Source of the DNA: an uncultured Prevotellaceae bacterium
GTDB taxonomy: Bacteria; Bacteroidota; Bacteroidia; Bacteroidales; Bacteroidaceae
Reading direction: 5' to 3'
DNA: 64,000 nt
NCBI GenBank assembly: GCA_946410305.1
Contig: CAMJZV010000014.1
Span: 18,573-82,572, forward strand
Shown here: positions 44,156-51,664 of the stretch, piece by piece
Layout of the letters: every line of letters begins with the position of its first letter
Position numbering within the stretch: position 1 is the first letter of the stretch
Notes under the pieces: generated by a model
The model's database searches: none
Told to the model about the DNA's origin: nothing
Seen by the model: only the letters and a program-made list of their open reading frames with translations
Program-made: the position numbers and the translations under genes

Positions 44156-45616
44156 ATGAAGCGAATAGGGATTCTTCTTTTATTACTTCTGGGCTTTGCC
44201 CTGACTCCACAGGCACAACAGCGTCGTAAGCCTGCGGCTAAGAAGACTGTGACCACCAACAAGACCAGAAAAACTGGTAAGACAGGAAAATCCAGCAAGT
44301 CCACCAAGCAGCCGACCACCGTACAGAGCCTGGAGAAGCAGCGCAAGCAGATACAACAACAAATCAAAGAGCAAGAGCGCCGTCTGGCCAACACGCAACA
44401 GAACGTCAAGAAGCGTCTGCAGAACTTGATGATTCTGAATACAGAGATTGCCGGAAAACGCCGTACCATCGACACCATCCGCCATGACATCAATCACCTT
44501 GACGGAGAGATCGATACACTCAGCATGCAACTGGAAGAGCTGCAGAAAATGCTGGCAGACTGCAAGCAGAAGTATGTCAAGTCGATGCGCTACATGCACC
44601 GCAACCGCTCTGCACAGAGTCAGATGATGTTCATCTTCAGTGCTGACAACTTCGCACAAATGTACCGCCGCCTGCGCTTCATGCGCGAATATGCAGCCTA
44701 CCAACATGTACAGGGCGATGAGGTCAAGACTCAGCAGGAAGAGGTTAACAAGAAGTTCCAGGAAATAAGCGTTGCCAAAGACCAGAAAGCCCAGCTGCTC
44801 GCCAAAGGTGAGCGTGAGCGTATGGCCCTGGAAGACAAGCAGAGCAAGCAGCAGGATGTAGTAAAGACCTTGCAGAAGGAACAGAAGACCATTCAGAATA
44901 TTATTGCCCAGCAGAAGAAGAAGGATGCGGCGCTGAATGCACAGATTGACCGACTCATTGCCGAGGAGGTGGCGCGACAAAAGGCTCGCGCCGAGGCAGA
45001 AGCCCGTCGCCGTGCGGAGGCTGCCGCCCGTGAGCGTGAACTCGCCGAGGCAAAAGCCCGTGAGGAGAAAGCCCGTGCTGAAGCCCGTGCTGCCAAGGAT
45101 AAAAAAGCTAAAGAGGAAGCAGAGAAACGTGTGCGTGAAGCTGAGGAGAAGCGTGTCGCTGCCCAGCGTAAAGCCGAAAGTATGCCTATGACGGCACCTT
45201 CAGAGGATGTCCGTATCAGTGGCAACTTCGAGAGCAACCGCGGCCGTCTGCCCATGCCTATCACTGGCGCCTACCGCATCGTTAGCCATTTTGGACAATA
45301 TAACGTAGAGGGCTTGCATAACGTCACACTGGACAATAAGGGCATTAATATTAAAGGTGAGAGCGGCGCCCAGGCTCGCAGCATCTTCGATGGTGAGGTA
45401 AGCGGCGTCTTCAGCTTCGGCGGCACCATGGTCGTCATGGTACGTCACGGCAGCTATATCTCCGTCTATTGCAACCTGGCCAGTGTTAATGTACACCGCG
45501 GTCAACGTGTCAGCACCCGTCAGTCATTGGGTCGTGTAGGTACTGATAACATCCTACAGTTCCAGCTGCGCAAGGAAACGGCCAAACTCAATCCTGAGAG
45601 TTGGCTGGGGCGGTAA
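44156..45616 (+). CDS. EnvC-like murein hydrolase activator
   Basis: A 486-residue periplasmic protein: signal peptide (MKRIGILLLLLLGFALTPQAQ), two long coiled-coil stretches (about 50-110 and 195-340, very rich in K, E, A and R) and a C-terminal LytM (M23) domain from about 360. The zinc ligands of active M23 enzymes are not kept: where HxxxD is expected the sequence reads DNKGINI, and the HxH motif is LQFQLR. This matches EnvC, which activates amidases rather than cutting peptidoglycan. Third gene of the TPR/DUF4292 operon. Confidence 0.87.
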   Translation: MKRIGILLLLLLGFALTPQAQQRRKPAAKKTVTTNKTRKTGKTGKSSKSTKQPTTVQSLEKQRKQIQQQIKEQERRLANTQQNVKKRLQNLMILNTEIAGKRRTIDTIRHDINHLDGEIDTLSMQLEELQKMLADCKQKYVKSMRYMHRNRSAQSQMMFIFSADNFAQMYRRLRFMREYAAYQHVQGDEVKTQQEEVNKKFQEISVAKDQKAQLLAKGERERMALEDKQSKQQDVVKTLQKEQKTIQNIIAQQKKKDAALNAQIDRLIAEEVARQKARAEAEARRRAEAAARERELAEAKAREEKARAEARAAKDKKAKEEAEKRVREAEEKRVAAQRKAESMPMTAPSEDVRISGNFESNRGRLPMPITGAYRIVSHFGQYNVEGLHNVTLDNKGINIKGESGAQARSIFDGEVSGVFSFGGTMVVMVRHGSYISVYCNLASVNVHRGQRVSTRQSLGRVGTDNILQFQLRKETAKLNPESWLGR

Positions 45617-45618
45617 TT

Positions 45619-45782
45619 ATGAGTGTGGAATGTGGAGTGTGGAATGTGGAATGTTGAATGATTCTCGCATCGCTGCGATGTTTGAATGTAGAATTCTCAA
45701 TTCTTCATTGATAATCGCCGTAGGCGACCATTCCACACTCATCATTCAACATTCAACATTCATCATTCAACACTTAACAGTG
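45619..45782. repeat. Composite heptad element 14 with two hairpins
   Basis: Left arm of six heptads (GAGTGTG, GAATGTG, ... GAATGTT), hairpin CATCGC-T-GCGATG (45668-45680), a spacer with GAATTC, hairpin TCGCC-GTA-GGCGA (45715-45727), and a right arm of CATTCAACATTC type. The 14 bases at 45619 are repeated inverted at 45729. Positions 45649-45747 match 50525-50623 inverted with one mismatch in 99. Confidence 0.85.
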
Positions 45783-46818
45783 AAACATACGTTTCTATGG
45801 CATTGGCTATCTCGTTGATTCCGATGAATTCATCGGCACTATGGCTGCGCGCGCTGTCACCAGGTCCCAGCTTGAAAGAGGGGAAAGGCATCAAGGCCTG
45901 ATCGCTGAGCGTTGGTGAGCCAAAAGGCTGCATACCCAGCGCCTTGCAACGCTGAATCAAAGGGTGCTGTTCGTCAATATGTGAAGAACGAAGACGGAAA
46001 GAACGGGCTGTCAGTTCACACTTCTTCATATGTTTCTGCAGAAAGGCGAAGAGGTATTCGTTCTGGTAATGCTCATTTGGGCGTACATCAATCACAAAAC
46101 GACACTCGTCAGGTACCACATTATGCTGCGTACCACTATTCAGCACCGTCACGGTCATTTTGGTAGCTCCCAACAGCGCACTCTCTTTTGTGAAACGGTA
46201 GTCGCGCAACCACACTAGGTCGTCCAAGGCCTCATAGATGGCATTGACACCTTCGTTTCGGGCAGCATGGCCACTCTTACCATGAGCCACACCATCAATG
46301 ACCATCAAACCACGTTCGGCAATGGCGGGCTGCATACCTGTCGGCTCACCGACAATGGCTACATCAATCTTGGGCAGATGGGGCAGTGCCAACGAGAAGC
46401 CATTGGCTCCACTCACCTCCTCCTCGCAGGATGCCAGATACACCAGATTGTACTTCGTGGTTTTCCCACGAAGAATTCGGTATGCCTGTAGTAAACTTAC
46501 CAATCCACCGCCACAATCATTGCTGCCAAGACCATAGAGTCGGTCGCCTTCTACGGTGGGCGTATATGGGTCACGCGTCCACGTACTGACAGGTTTTACA
46601 GTATCGATATGTGCACAGAGCAGTATGGTAGGTTTCCGCTCATCCAGTTGCTCACAGACAAGCAGATTGTTACCGATACGCTGACACGGCAGTCCACATT
46701 TCCCGATGAAATCGGCCAAAATAGTAGCTGCAGCCGCCTCGTCGCGACTAATAGAAGGGGTACTGATGAGCTGTTTCAGCAGCTCGACGGCCTCTTGTGT
46801 ATATACCTGAATATCCAT
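45763..46818 (-). CDS. M20 family metallopeptidase (ArgE/DapE-like deacylase)
   Basis: A 351-residue zinc amidohydrolase: ILLCAHIDTVKP (first metal His and Asp), GLGSNDCGGGL (bridging Asp), ASCEEEVSGANG (catalytic Glu pair), IVGEPTGMQ, and a late SDQALMPFPSFKLGPGDSARSHSADEFI. The GPGD and SDQ ending is that of the Bacteroidota enzyme that removes the N-acyl group in arginine biosynthesis (acetyl- or succinyl-ornithine/citrulline), the best guess here. The ATG at 46818 replaces an upstream codon in the promoter. Its last residues and stop codon fall within the right arm of repeat element 14. Confidence 0.85.
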   Translation of the reverse strand: MDIQVYTQEAVELLKQLISTPSISRDEAAAATILADFIGKCGLPCQRIGNNLLVCEQLDERKPTILLCAHIDTVKPVSTWTRDPYTPTVEGDRLYGLGSNDCGGGLVSLLQAYRILRGKTTKYNLVYLASCEEEVSGANGFSLALPHLPKIDVAIVGEPTGMQPAIAERGLMVIDGVAHGKSGHAARNEGVNAIYEALDDLVWLRDYRFTKESALLGATKMTVTVLNSGTQHNVVPDECRFVIDVRPNEHYQNEYLFAFLQKHMKKCELTARSFRLRSSHIDEQHPLIQRCKALGMQPFGSPTLSDQALMPFPSFKLGPGDSARSHSADEFIGINEIANAIETYVSLLSVE

Positions 46819-46826
46819 AATCGACG

Positions 46827-46834
46827 CAAAGATA
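46827..46834 (-). promoter_or_regulatory. M20 peptidase promoter, -7 box
   Basis: Minus strand TATCTTTG, eight bases before the ATG; array 15 follows upstream. Confidence 0.6.
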
Positions 46835-46841
46835 CGAAATA

Positions 46842-46876
46842 ATTCATAAATCATAACGCATAATTCATAAATTATT
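46842..46876 (+). repeat. Heptad array 15, between divergent promoters
   Basis: Exactly five heptads: ATTCATA, AATCATA, ACGCATA, ATTCATA again and AATTATT. It sits between the M20 and acyl-CoA ligase -7 boxes. Confidence 0.8.
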
Positions 46877-46878
46877 TG

Positions 46879-46886
46879 TAATTTTG
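46879..46886 (+). promoter_or_regulatory. Acyl-CoA ligase-prfB promoter, -7 box
   Basis: TAATTTTG directly after heptad array 15, 26 bases before the ATG at 46913. Confidence 0.6.
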
Positions 46887-46912
46887 CACCTAATTAATAA
46901 ATAGGGAGAGTT

Positions 46913-48721
46913 ATGCAAGCAAAATGTCACATGTCCGTGTTGGTGCACGAGCAAGCGAAGAAGTATGGCGACCGAGAGATGCTGATCTATCAGGATTTCG
47001 GTGGCAAGGAATGGAAATCACTCAGCTGGAATCAGGTGTCAGCAACTGTCATGCAGGTCAGCAACGCCTTGCTCAACCTGGGTGTGAAGGTGCAGGAGAA
47101 CATCGGCATCTTTTCACAGAATTCCGTTCAATACATTGAATGCGACTTTGGTGCTTGGGGTATCCGTGCCGTTACCATCCCATTCTATGCCACCAGCTCA
47201 GAGCAACAGATACAGTTCATGGTCAACGACGCCAAGATACGCTATCTCTTTGTTGGTGAACAAGACCAATACGACAAGGCACACCGCATCTTCTCACTAT
47301 GTCCCACACTGGAGCGCATCATTGTGTTTGACCCTCAAGTGCATATCCCTGAGCACGACCCTAGCGCCATCTATTTCGCAGACTTCCTGAAACTTGGCGA
47401 GAACCTTCCTCGTCAGACGGAAGTGGAGAAGTTGCAAGGTCAGGCCAACGATGACGACATCGCAAACATCCTGTATACCAGCGGTACTACGGGCGACTCG
47501 AAAGGCGTTATCCTGACGCACGGACAATTCCTTGCCGCCATTATAGCCAACGGCAAGTGCGTTCCTGTCAACGAGGACGACCGCATCATGAACTTCCTAC
47601 CCTACACCCATATCTTCGAACGTGGCTGGGCTATCCTCTGCCTGTATGCAGGAGCAAGAATGATTGTCAACACCCATCCGCAGGAAGTACAGCAGTCTAT
47701 GCGTGAGACACATCCGACCTGTATGTCAGCCGTGCCACGCTTCTGGGAAAAGGTCTACATGGGTGTGATGGATAAGATAGAACACGCCAGTGGCATGCAG
47801 CGCCGTCTGTTTAAGCACTCCTTGTCAGTAGGTCGTCGTCACAACATCGAATATCTCAGTAAGGGCAAGAAGCCACCCATGCCTCTGCACCTGGAATACG
47901 AAATGCTGAACCGCACGGTATTCTCTCTGGTACGCAAAGAGCTGGGATTGGAGAATGCCCATTTCTTCCCCACAGCAGGTGCTGCAGTATCTGAATATGT
48001 GGAAGAATTTGTCCATTCCATCGGCATAAATATGGTGGTGGGCTATGGTCTTACCGAGTCGTTGGCAACAGTATCGTGTGACCATCTTGGTGAGCCATAC
48101 ACCGTAGGTTCTGTAGGACAACCCATCGAAGGTATTGATATCAAGATCAGTGAAGAAGGAGAAATCCTGCTCAAGGGTCCAACGATTACTATCGGCTACT
48201 ATAACCGCGAAGACCTCACCAAACAGGCATTTACTGAAGACGGCTATTTCCGCACAGGTGATGCTGGCTACCTAAAGGATGGCGAGCTGTTCCTGACAGA
48301 GCGCATCAAAGACCTCTTCAAGACCAGCAACGGTAAATATATCGCTCCACAGATGATTGAGTCGAAGCTGTTGGTAGACAAATACATTGACCAGATATGC
48401 ATCATTGCCGACCAGCGCAAATTCGTATCTGCACTGATCGTGCCGGTCTACTCACTGTTAGAAGAGTATGCCCGTGAACACGACATTGCCTTCGAAACCC
48501 GTGAACAGCTTTGTGCTGATGAGCGCATTATTAAGATGATGCACGAGCGTATCGACACCCTCCAACAGCAGTTAGCCCATTACGAGCAGGTGAAACGTTT
48601 CACTCTGTTGCCCCACCACCTCTCTATGGAGAAAGGTGAGCTCACTAACACACTGAAAATCAAACGCCGCGTCCTCAACGAGAACTACAAAAAAGAAATT
48701 GACGCGATGTACGCAGAATAA
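46913..48721 (+). CDS. Long-chain acyl-CoA ligase (AMP-forming)
   Basis: Activates fatty acids to acyl-CoA through acyl-AMP. The 602-residue protein has the ATP loop ILYTSGTTGDSKGVILTH (about 184-201), NFLPYTHIFERGW, VVGYGLTESLATVS, the hinge region DGYFRTGDAGYLKDGELFLTERIKDLFKTSNGKYIAP and a late Lys (ELTNTLKIKRR). The bubblegum/FadD15-like C-terminus places it with long-chain ligases. Three bases separate it from prfB, so the two are cotranscribed. Confidence 0.9.
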   Translation: MQAKCHMSVLVHEQAKKYGDREMLIYQDFGGKEWKSLSWNQVSATVMQVSNALLNLGVKVQENIGIFSQNSVQYIECDFGAWGIRAVTIPFYATSSEQQIQFMVNDAKIRYLFVGEQDQYDKAHRIFSLCPTLERIIVFDPQVHIPEHDPSAIYFADFLKLGENLPRQTEVEKLQGQANDDDIANILYTSGTTGDSKGVILTHGQFLAAIIANGKCVPVNEDDRIMNFLPYTHIFERGWAILCLYAGARMIVNTHPQEVQQSMRETHPTCMSAVPRFWEKVYMGVMDKIEHASGMQRRLFKHSLSVGRRHNIEYLSKGKKPPMPLHLEYEMLNRTVFSLVRKELGLENAHFFPTAGAAVSEYVEEFVHSIGINMVVGYGLTESLATVSCDHLGEPYTVGSVGQPIEGIDIKISEEGEILLKGPTITIGYYNREDLTKQAFTEDGYFRTGDAGYLKDGELFLTERIKDLFKTSNGKYIAPQMIESKLLVDKYIDQICIIADQRKFVSALIVPVYSLLEEYAREHDIAFETREQLCADERIIKMMHERIDTLQQQLAHYEQVKRFTLLPHHLSMEKGELTNTLKIKRRVLNENYKKEIDAMYAE

Positions 48722-48724
48722 TAT

Positions 48725-49849
48725 ATGATAACACAAGATCAGTTGAAAGATGTGCTTGACCGTGCGGATGCACTGTACAAGTACCTGAAGATAGACGAAA
48801 AGAAGATGGAGTTCGAAGAGGAAGATCTTCGTACTCAGGCTCCCGACTTCTGGGAAGACCAGAAGCGCGCCGAGGAGCAGATGAAAAAGGTGAAATCCAT
48901 CAAGAAGTGGATTGACGGCTACCAGGAAGTGCGCACCGCTGCCGACGAGTTGCAGCTAGCCTTCGACTTCTACAAAGAAGAGATGGTTACTGAACAGGAG
49001 GTGGACGCTAACTATCAGAAAGCCATCGAAGCCATCGAGGCTCTAGAGTTGAAGAACATGCTGCGCCAGCAGGAAGACCCCATGGAGTGTGTCTTGAAGA
49101 TCAACTCCGGTGCGGGTGGTACCGAGGCACAAGACTGGGCACAGATGCTGATGCGTATGTACCAGCGTTGGGCCGAGGCTCATGGCTATAAAGTATCTAT
49201 TGCCAACCTACAGGACGGCGATGAAGCTGGCATCAAGAGTGTCACCATGCAGATAGAGGGTGGCGAATATGCCTATGGCTACCTGAAGAGTGAGAATGGC
49301 GTACACCGTCTGGTACGTGTCAGTCCCTATAATGCCCAGGGTAAGCGCATGACCTCGTTTGCTTCTGTCTTCGTGACCCCACTCGTCGATGACACCATCG
49401 AGGTGTATGTCGACCCTGCCAAGCTGTCGTGGGATACCTTCCGCAGCTCTGGTGCCGGTGGTCAGAACGTCAACAAGGTGGAGTCGGGTGTCCGTCTGCG
49501 CTACTGGTATACCGACCCAGATACTGGCGAGGAAGAGGAGATTCTCATCGAGAATACTGAGACGCGTGACCAGCCTAAGAACAAGGAGCGTGCCATGGCT
49601 CTGCTGCGCTCACAGCTCTACGACCGTGCCATGCAGAAGCGCCTGGAGGCTCAGGCTAAGATTGAGGCTGGCAAAAAGAAGATTGAATGGGGCTCACAGA
49701 TCCGTTCCTATGTCTTCGACGACCGTCGTGTCAAAGACCATCGCACCAACTACCAAACCAGTGATGTCGATGGCGTGATGAATGGCAAAATCGACGATTT
49801 CATCAAGGCATACCTCATGGAATTTGGAATGGAAAATGTGGAATGTTGA
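48725..49849 (+). CDS. prfB: Peptide chain release factor 2
   Basis: Terminates translation at UGA and UAA. The 374-residue protein has the GGQ motif (SSGAGGQNVNKVESG) for peptidyl-tRNA hydrolysis and the stop-recognition loop RVSPYNAQGKRMTSFA (SPY where SPF is usual). The coding frame is continuous from ATG to stop: there is no CTT-TGA slip site after the first 25 codons, so the usual autoregulatory frameshift is absent. The last seven residues, MENVEC and neighbours, and the stop are supplied by a heptad array that continues downstream. Confidence 0.95.
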   Translation: MITQDQLKDVLDRADALYKYLKIDEKKMEFEEEDLRTQAPDFWEDQKRAEEQMKKVKSIKKWIDGYQEVRTAADELQLAFDFYKEEMVTEQEVDANYQKAIEAIEALELKNMLRQQEDPMECVLKINSGAGGTEAQDWAQMLMRMYQRWAEAHGYKVSIANLQDGDEAGIKSVTMQIEGGEYAYGYLKSENGVHRLVRVSPYNAQGKRMTSFASVFVTPLVDDTIEVYVDPAKLSWDTFRSSGAGGQNVNKVESGVRLRYWYTDPDTGEEEEILIENTETRDQPKNKERAMALLRSQLYDRAMQKRLEAQAKIEAGKKKIEWGSQIRSYVFDDRRVKDHRTNYQTSDVDGVMNGKIDDFIKAYLMEFGMENVEC

Positions 49850-49893
49850 ATGATTGCGCAAGCGCAATGTAAAAATGAAGAATGATGAGTGAT
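49820..49893 (+). repeat. Composite heptad element 16, left flank of four-helix-bundle gene
   Basis: Five heptads (GAATTTG ... GAATGTT, GAATGAT), a hairpin ATTGCGC-AA-GCGCAAT (49853-49868), then four more heptads ending GAATGAT, GAGTGAT. It contains the end of prfB and the start codon of the next gene. Confidence 0.8.
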
Positions 49894-50265
49894 TTCGGAA
49901 AGATAATGGAAGAAAAATGCATGAATTTTGCAATACGTATTGTCAATTTATGTAAATTCCTTATTGACGAAAGGCACGAATACAAAATCTCAGATCAACT
50001 ATTCCGCAGTGGCACAAGTATAGGTGCCAATATGGCTGAGGCCCAATGTGCTATAACAAAAAAGGATTTTATCGCAAAAGTATACATTTCATTAAAAGAA
50101 TGTAATGAGAGTCTCTTCTGGATTGATTTGTTAAAAAAAACAGGTCATCTTAAACCTGAACAGTATCAATCAATTCATGATGATTGTGAAGAGTTAAAGC
50201 GTTTACTGGTTTCAATTACTAAAACATCAAGATTTAATCTGGATAAAGAGATTGTCATTGAATAA
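49882..50265 (+). CDS. Four-helix-bundle protein (23S rRNA intervening-sequence protein family)
   Basis: A 127-residue, entirely helical protein of the S23/IVP family: MNFAIRIVNLCKFL, SDQLFRSGTSIGANMAEAQ (hallmark RSGTSIGANMAEA) and KKDFIAKVYISLKECNES...WIDLLKK. Relatives are found inside 23S rRNA insertions and include the Avd accessory protein of diversity-generating retroelements; the free-standing versions have no established function. Base composition is visibly AT-richer than the flanking genes. The gene is bracketed on both sides by heptad-plus-hairpin elements in inverted orientation. Start could be 49882, 49885 or 49906. Confidence 0.85.
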   Translation: MMSDFGKIMEEKCMNFAIRIVNLCKFLIDERHEYKISDQLFRSGTSIGANMAEAQCAITKKDFIAKVYISLKECNESLFWIDLLKKTGHLKPEQYQSIHDDCEELKRLLVSITKTSRFNLDKEIVIE

Positions 50266-50326
50266 TTCATAAATGAATCATCGGCAAAGCCGACCAGTCA
50301 ACATTCAAAAATCAACATTCAAAATT
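50265..50326 (-). repeat. Composite heptad element 17, right flank of four-helix-bundle gene
   Basis: Short AT-rich arm, hairpin TCGGC-AAA-GCCGA (50281-50293), then four heptads TCAACAT / TCAAAAA type, which are the reverse complement of the left-flank GAATGTT family. Confidence 0.8.
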
Positions 50327-50335
50327 TAGATAACT

Positions 50336-50479
50336 ATGAACAAAAAAGTAAATGCAAAGCGCGAAGCTTACGCTAAGAAGCAGGAAGAGAAAGGTAAGAA
50401 AGTAGTGGGTTGGATTTTCGGTGGACTCATTGTCCTGGCCGTCGTCTACCTGATTTGGACTTTCTCAATGATGGCTTAA
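50336..50479 (+). CDS. Small single-pass membrane protein, 47 residues
   Basis: An unrecognised short gene missed by length cut-offs: MNKKVNAKREAYAKKQEEKG at the N-terminus (very basic), then GWIFGGLIVLAVVYLIWTF as one membrane helix and a short tail SMMA. Codon use and the clear basic-then-hydrophobic design support it as a real gene, also its position nine bases after a repeat end with ATAACT before the ATG. It sits between composite elements 17 and 18; with no other gene in that space, one expects it to be native rather than part of the repeats. Confidence 0.65.
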   Translation: MNKKVNAKREAYAKKQEEKGKKVVGWIFGGLIVLAVVYLIWTFSMMA

Positions 50480-50485
50480 TGGGTA

Positions 50486-50688
50486 TGAAGAATGTGGAGT
50501 GTTGAATGTTGACTGTTGAATTTGGAATGATGAGTGTGGAATGGTCGCCTACGGCGATTATCAATGAAGAATTGAGAATTCTACATTCAAACATCGCAGC
50601 AATGCGAGAATCATTCAACATTCAACATTCAACATTCAACACTCCACATTCCTCATTCCACACTCATCATTCCAAATTCAACAGTCAT
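50486..50688 (-). repeat. Composite heptad element 18, inverted copy of element 14
   Basis: Arms A (50490-50510) and B (50510-50543) recur as exact reverse complements at 50631-50651 (21 bases) and 50654-50687 (34 bases), in the order A, B, core, A', B'. The core has the same two hairpins as element 14. It ends two bases before the CYTH gene ATG, replacing any normal ribosome-binding region. Confidence 0.85.
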
Positions 50689-50689
50689 T

Positions 50690-51175
50690 ATGGCGCTGGA
50701 AATCGAACGTAAGTTCCTCGTGCTTGACGACTCGTACAAGCACGAGGCTTTTTCTAAAAGCCACATCTGTCAGGGATATATCTGCAGTGAGCGTGGTCGC
50801 ACTGTGCGTATCCGCATCAGGGACGAGCATGCCTATGTGACCATCAAGGGTCCCTCGGTAGATGGTGGTCTGGCACGCTCTGAATTCGAATACGAGATAC
50901 CTCTTGAGGATGCCAAACAGCTGATAAAACTCTGTGAGCCCGGCTTGATAGACAAGATTCGCTGGCTCGTCAAGAGTGGCGACCACACTTTTGAAGTCGA
51001 CGAGTTTTTTGGCGATAACGAAGGCCTTGTGATGGCCGAAGTGGAGCTCTCGTCACCTGACGAGCAACCCATAATACCCCATTTCATCGGGAAAGAGGTT
51101 ACTGGCGACCGTCGTTACTACAACAGTCAGTTACGCCGTAACCCCTATCGTTTGTGGAAGGACTCCACCCTATAA
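50690..51175 (+). CDS. CYTH domain protein (class IV adenylyl cyclase / triphosphatase fold)
   Basis: A 161-residue CYTH protein with the family opening MALEIERKFLV (ExExK motif), RIRIRDEHAYVTIKG, SEFEYEIP and MAEVELSS, all in the tunnel-fold order. Bacterial CYTH proteins of this length are usually inorganic triphosphatases or of unknown activity; cyclic AMP synthesis is not implied. Its ATG lies two bases behind repeat element 18, so translation initiation signals must be unusual or supplied by the repeat. Confidence 0.85.
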   Translation: MALEIERKFLVLDDSYKHEAFSKSHICQGYICSERGRTVRIRIRDEHAYVTIKGPSVDGGLARSEFEYEIPLEDAKQLIKLCEPGLIDKIRWLVKSGDHTFEVDEFFGDNEGLVMAEVELSSPDEQPIIPHFIGKEVTGDRRYYNSQLRRNPYRLWKDSTL

Positions 51176-51192
51176 AAATCTACAGGAAAAAC

Positions 51193-51546
51193 TTATTTAA
51201 TGAACTTCTCGATTGTCTGCAGACAGTCGACTGCGCTGACAGGCTTAGCAAGGAAAGCATCACAACCGGCCTCCATCGCCTGCTGTCGATCACTGTCGAA
51301 GGCATTGGCCGTCAGTGCAATAATTGGCATATTGGGCAATAGCGATTTGATCTGTTTGGTAGCAGCCAAACCATCCTTTTTAGGCATCTTCATATCCATC
51401 AATATCAAGTCAGGATGGTCAGTAGTTGCTTTGTCTACAGCTTCCTCACCATTAACAGCACGGAAAAACTCATAGTGGCCTTTTAGTATAAAGGTCATCA
51501 GCAGATAATTGCTGTCATTGTCTTCTGCAACAAGGATTCGTTTCAT
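51193..51546 (-). CDS. Single-domain response regulator
   Basis: A 117-residue receiver with no output domain: ILVAEDNDSN (acidic pocket), LILMDMKMPKKDG (phospho-acceptor Asp about 51), ALTANAF (Thr) and FLAKPV (Lys). This is the type found as the tail of hybrid kinases or as an orphan shuttle. No kinase is adjacent; the complete sensor kinase at 37936 lacks a receiver and could be a partner, but this is only proximity within the window. Confidence 0.88.
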   Translation of the reverse strand: MKRILVAEDNDSNYLLMTFILKGHYEFFRAVNGEEAVDKATTDHPDLILMDMKMPKKDGLAATKQIKSLLPNMPIIALTANAFDSDRQQAMEAGCDAFLAKPVSAVDCLQTIEKFIK

Positions 51547-51579
51547 AGTTTTTTCTTTGGTTGTTTCGTTAATAGATTA

Positions 51580-51587
51580 CAAAAGTA
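51580..51587 (-). promoter_or_regulatory. Response regulator promoter, -7 box
   Basis: Minus strand TACTTTTG, 33 bases before the ATG at 51546; no clear -33 box. Confidence 0.55.
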
Positions 51588-51608
51588 GCATTTTTATCTG
51601 AAAATCCT

Positions 51609-51639
51609 TGTATGTTTGCAACTTTTTAACTAATTTTGT
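51609..51639 (+). promoter_or_regulatory. metF operon promoter
   Basis: TTG, 20 bases, TAATTTTG, 25 bases before the ATG at 51665. No riboswitch-like structure fits in the short leader. Confidence 0.7.
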
Positions 51640-51664
51640 AGCTTATAAGTGGCTCGGAAATAAC

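Noticed and set aside
45619..45782. Looks like a CRISPR array because of regularly repeated units
   Set aside because: Units are seven bases and imperfect, with no 25-40 base repeats, no unique spacers of constant length and no cas genes nearby.
49882..50265. Diversity-generating retroelement, because the protein resembles Avd
   Set aside because: No reverse transcriptase, no template/variable repeat pair with adenine-specific differences and no C-type lectin target gene within reach.
45619..50688. Composite transposon formed by the two inverted repeat elements
   Set aside because: No transposase lies between them and the enclosed genes are core genes; inversion is possible but transposition as a unit is not supported.
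50506..50712. Short open frames within repeat element 18
   Set aside because: Translations are repeats of the heptad word (HSTFNTPHS-like) and depend on array phase; not genes.
51588..51664. SAM or cobalamin riboswitch before metF
   Set aside because: The region from promoter to ATG is only about 25 bases and has no conserved box or stem.
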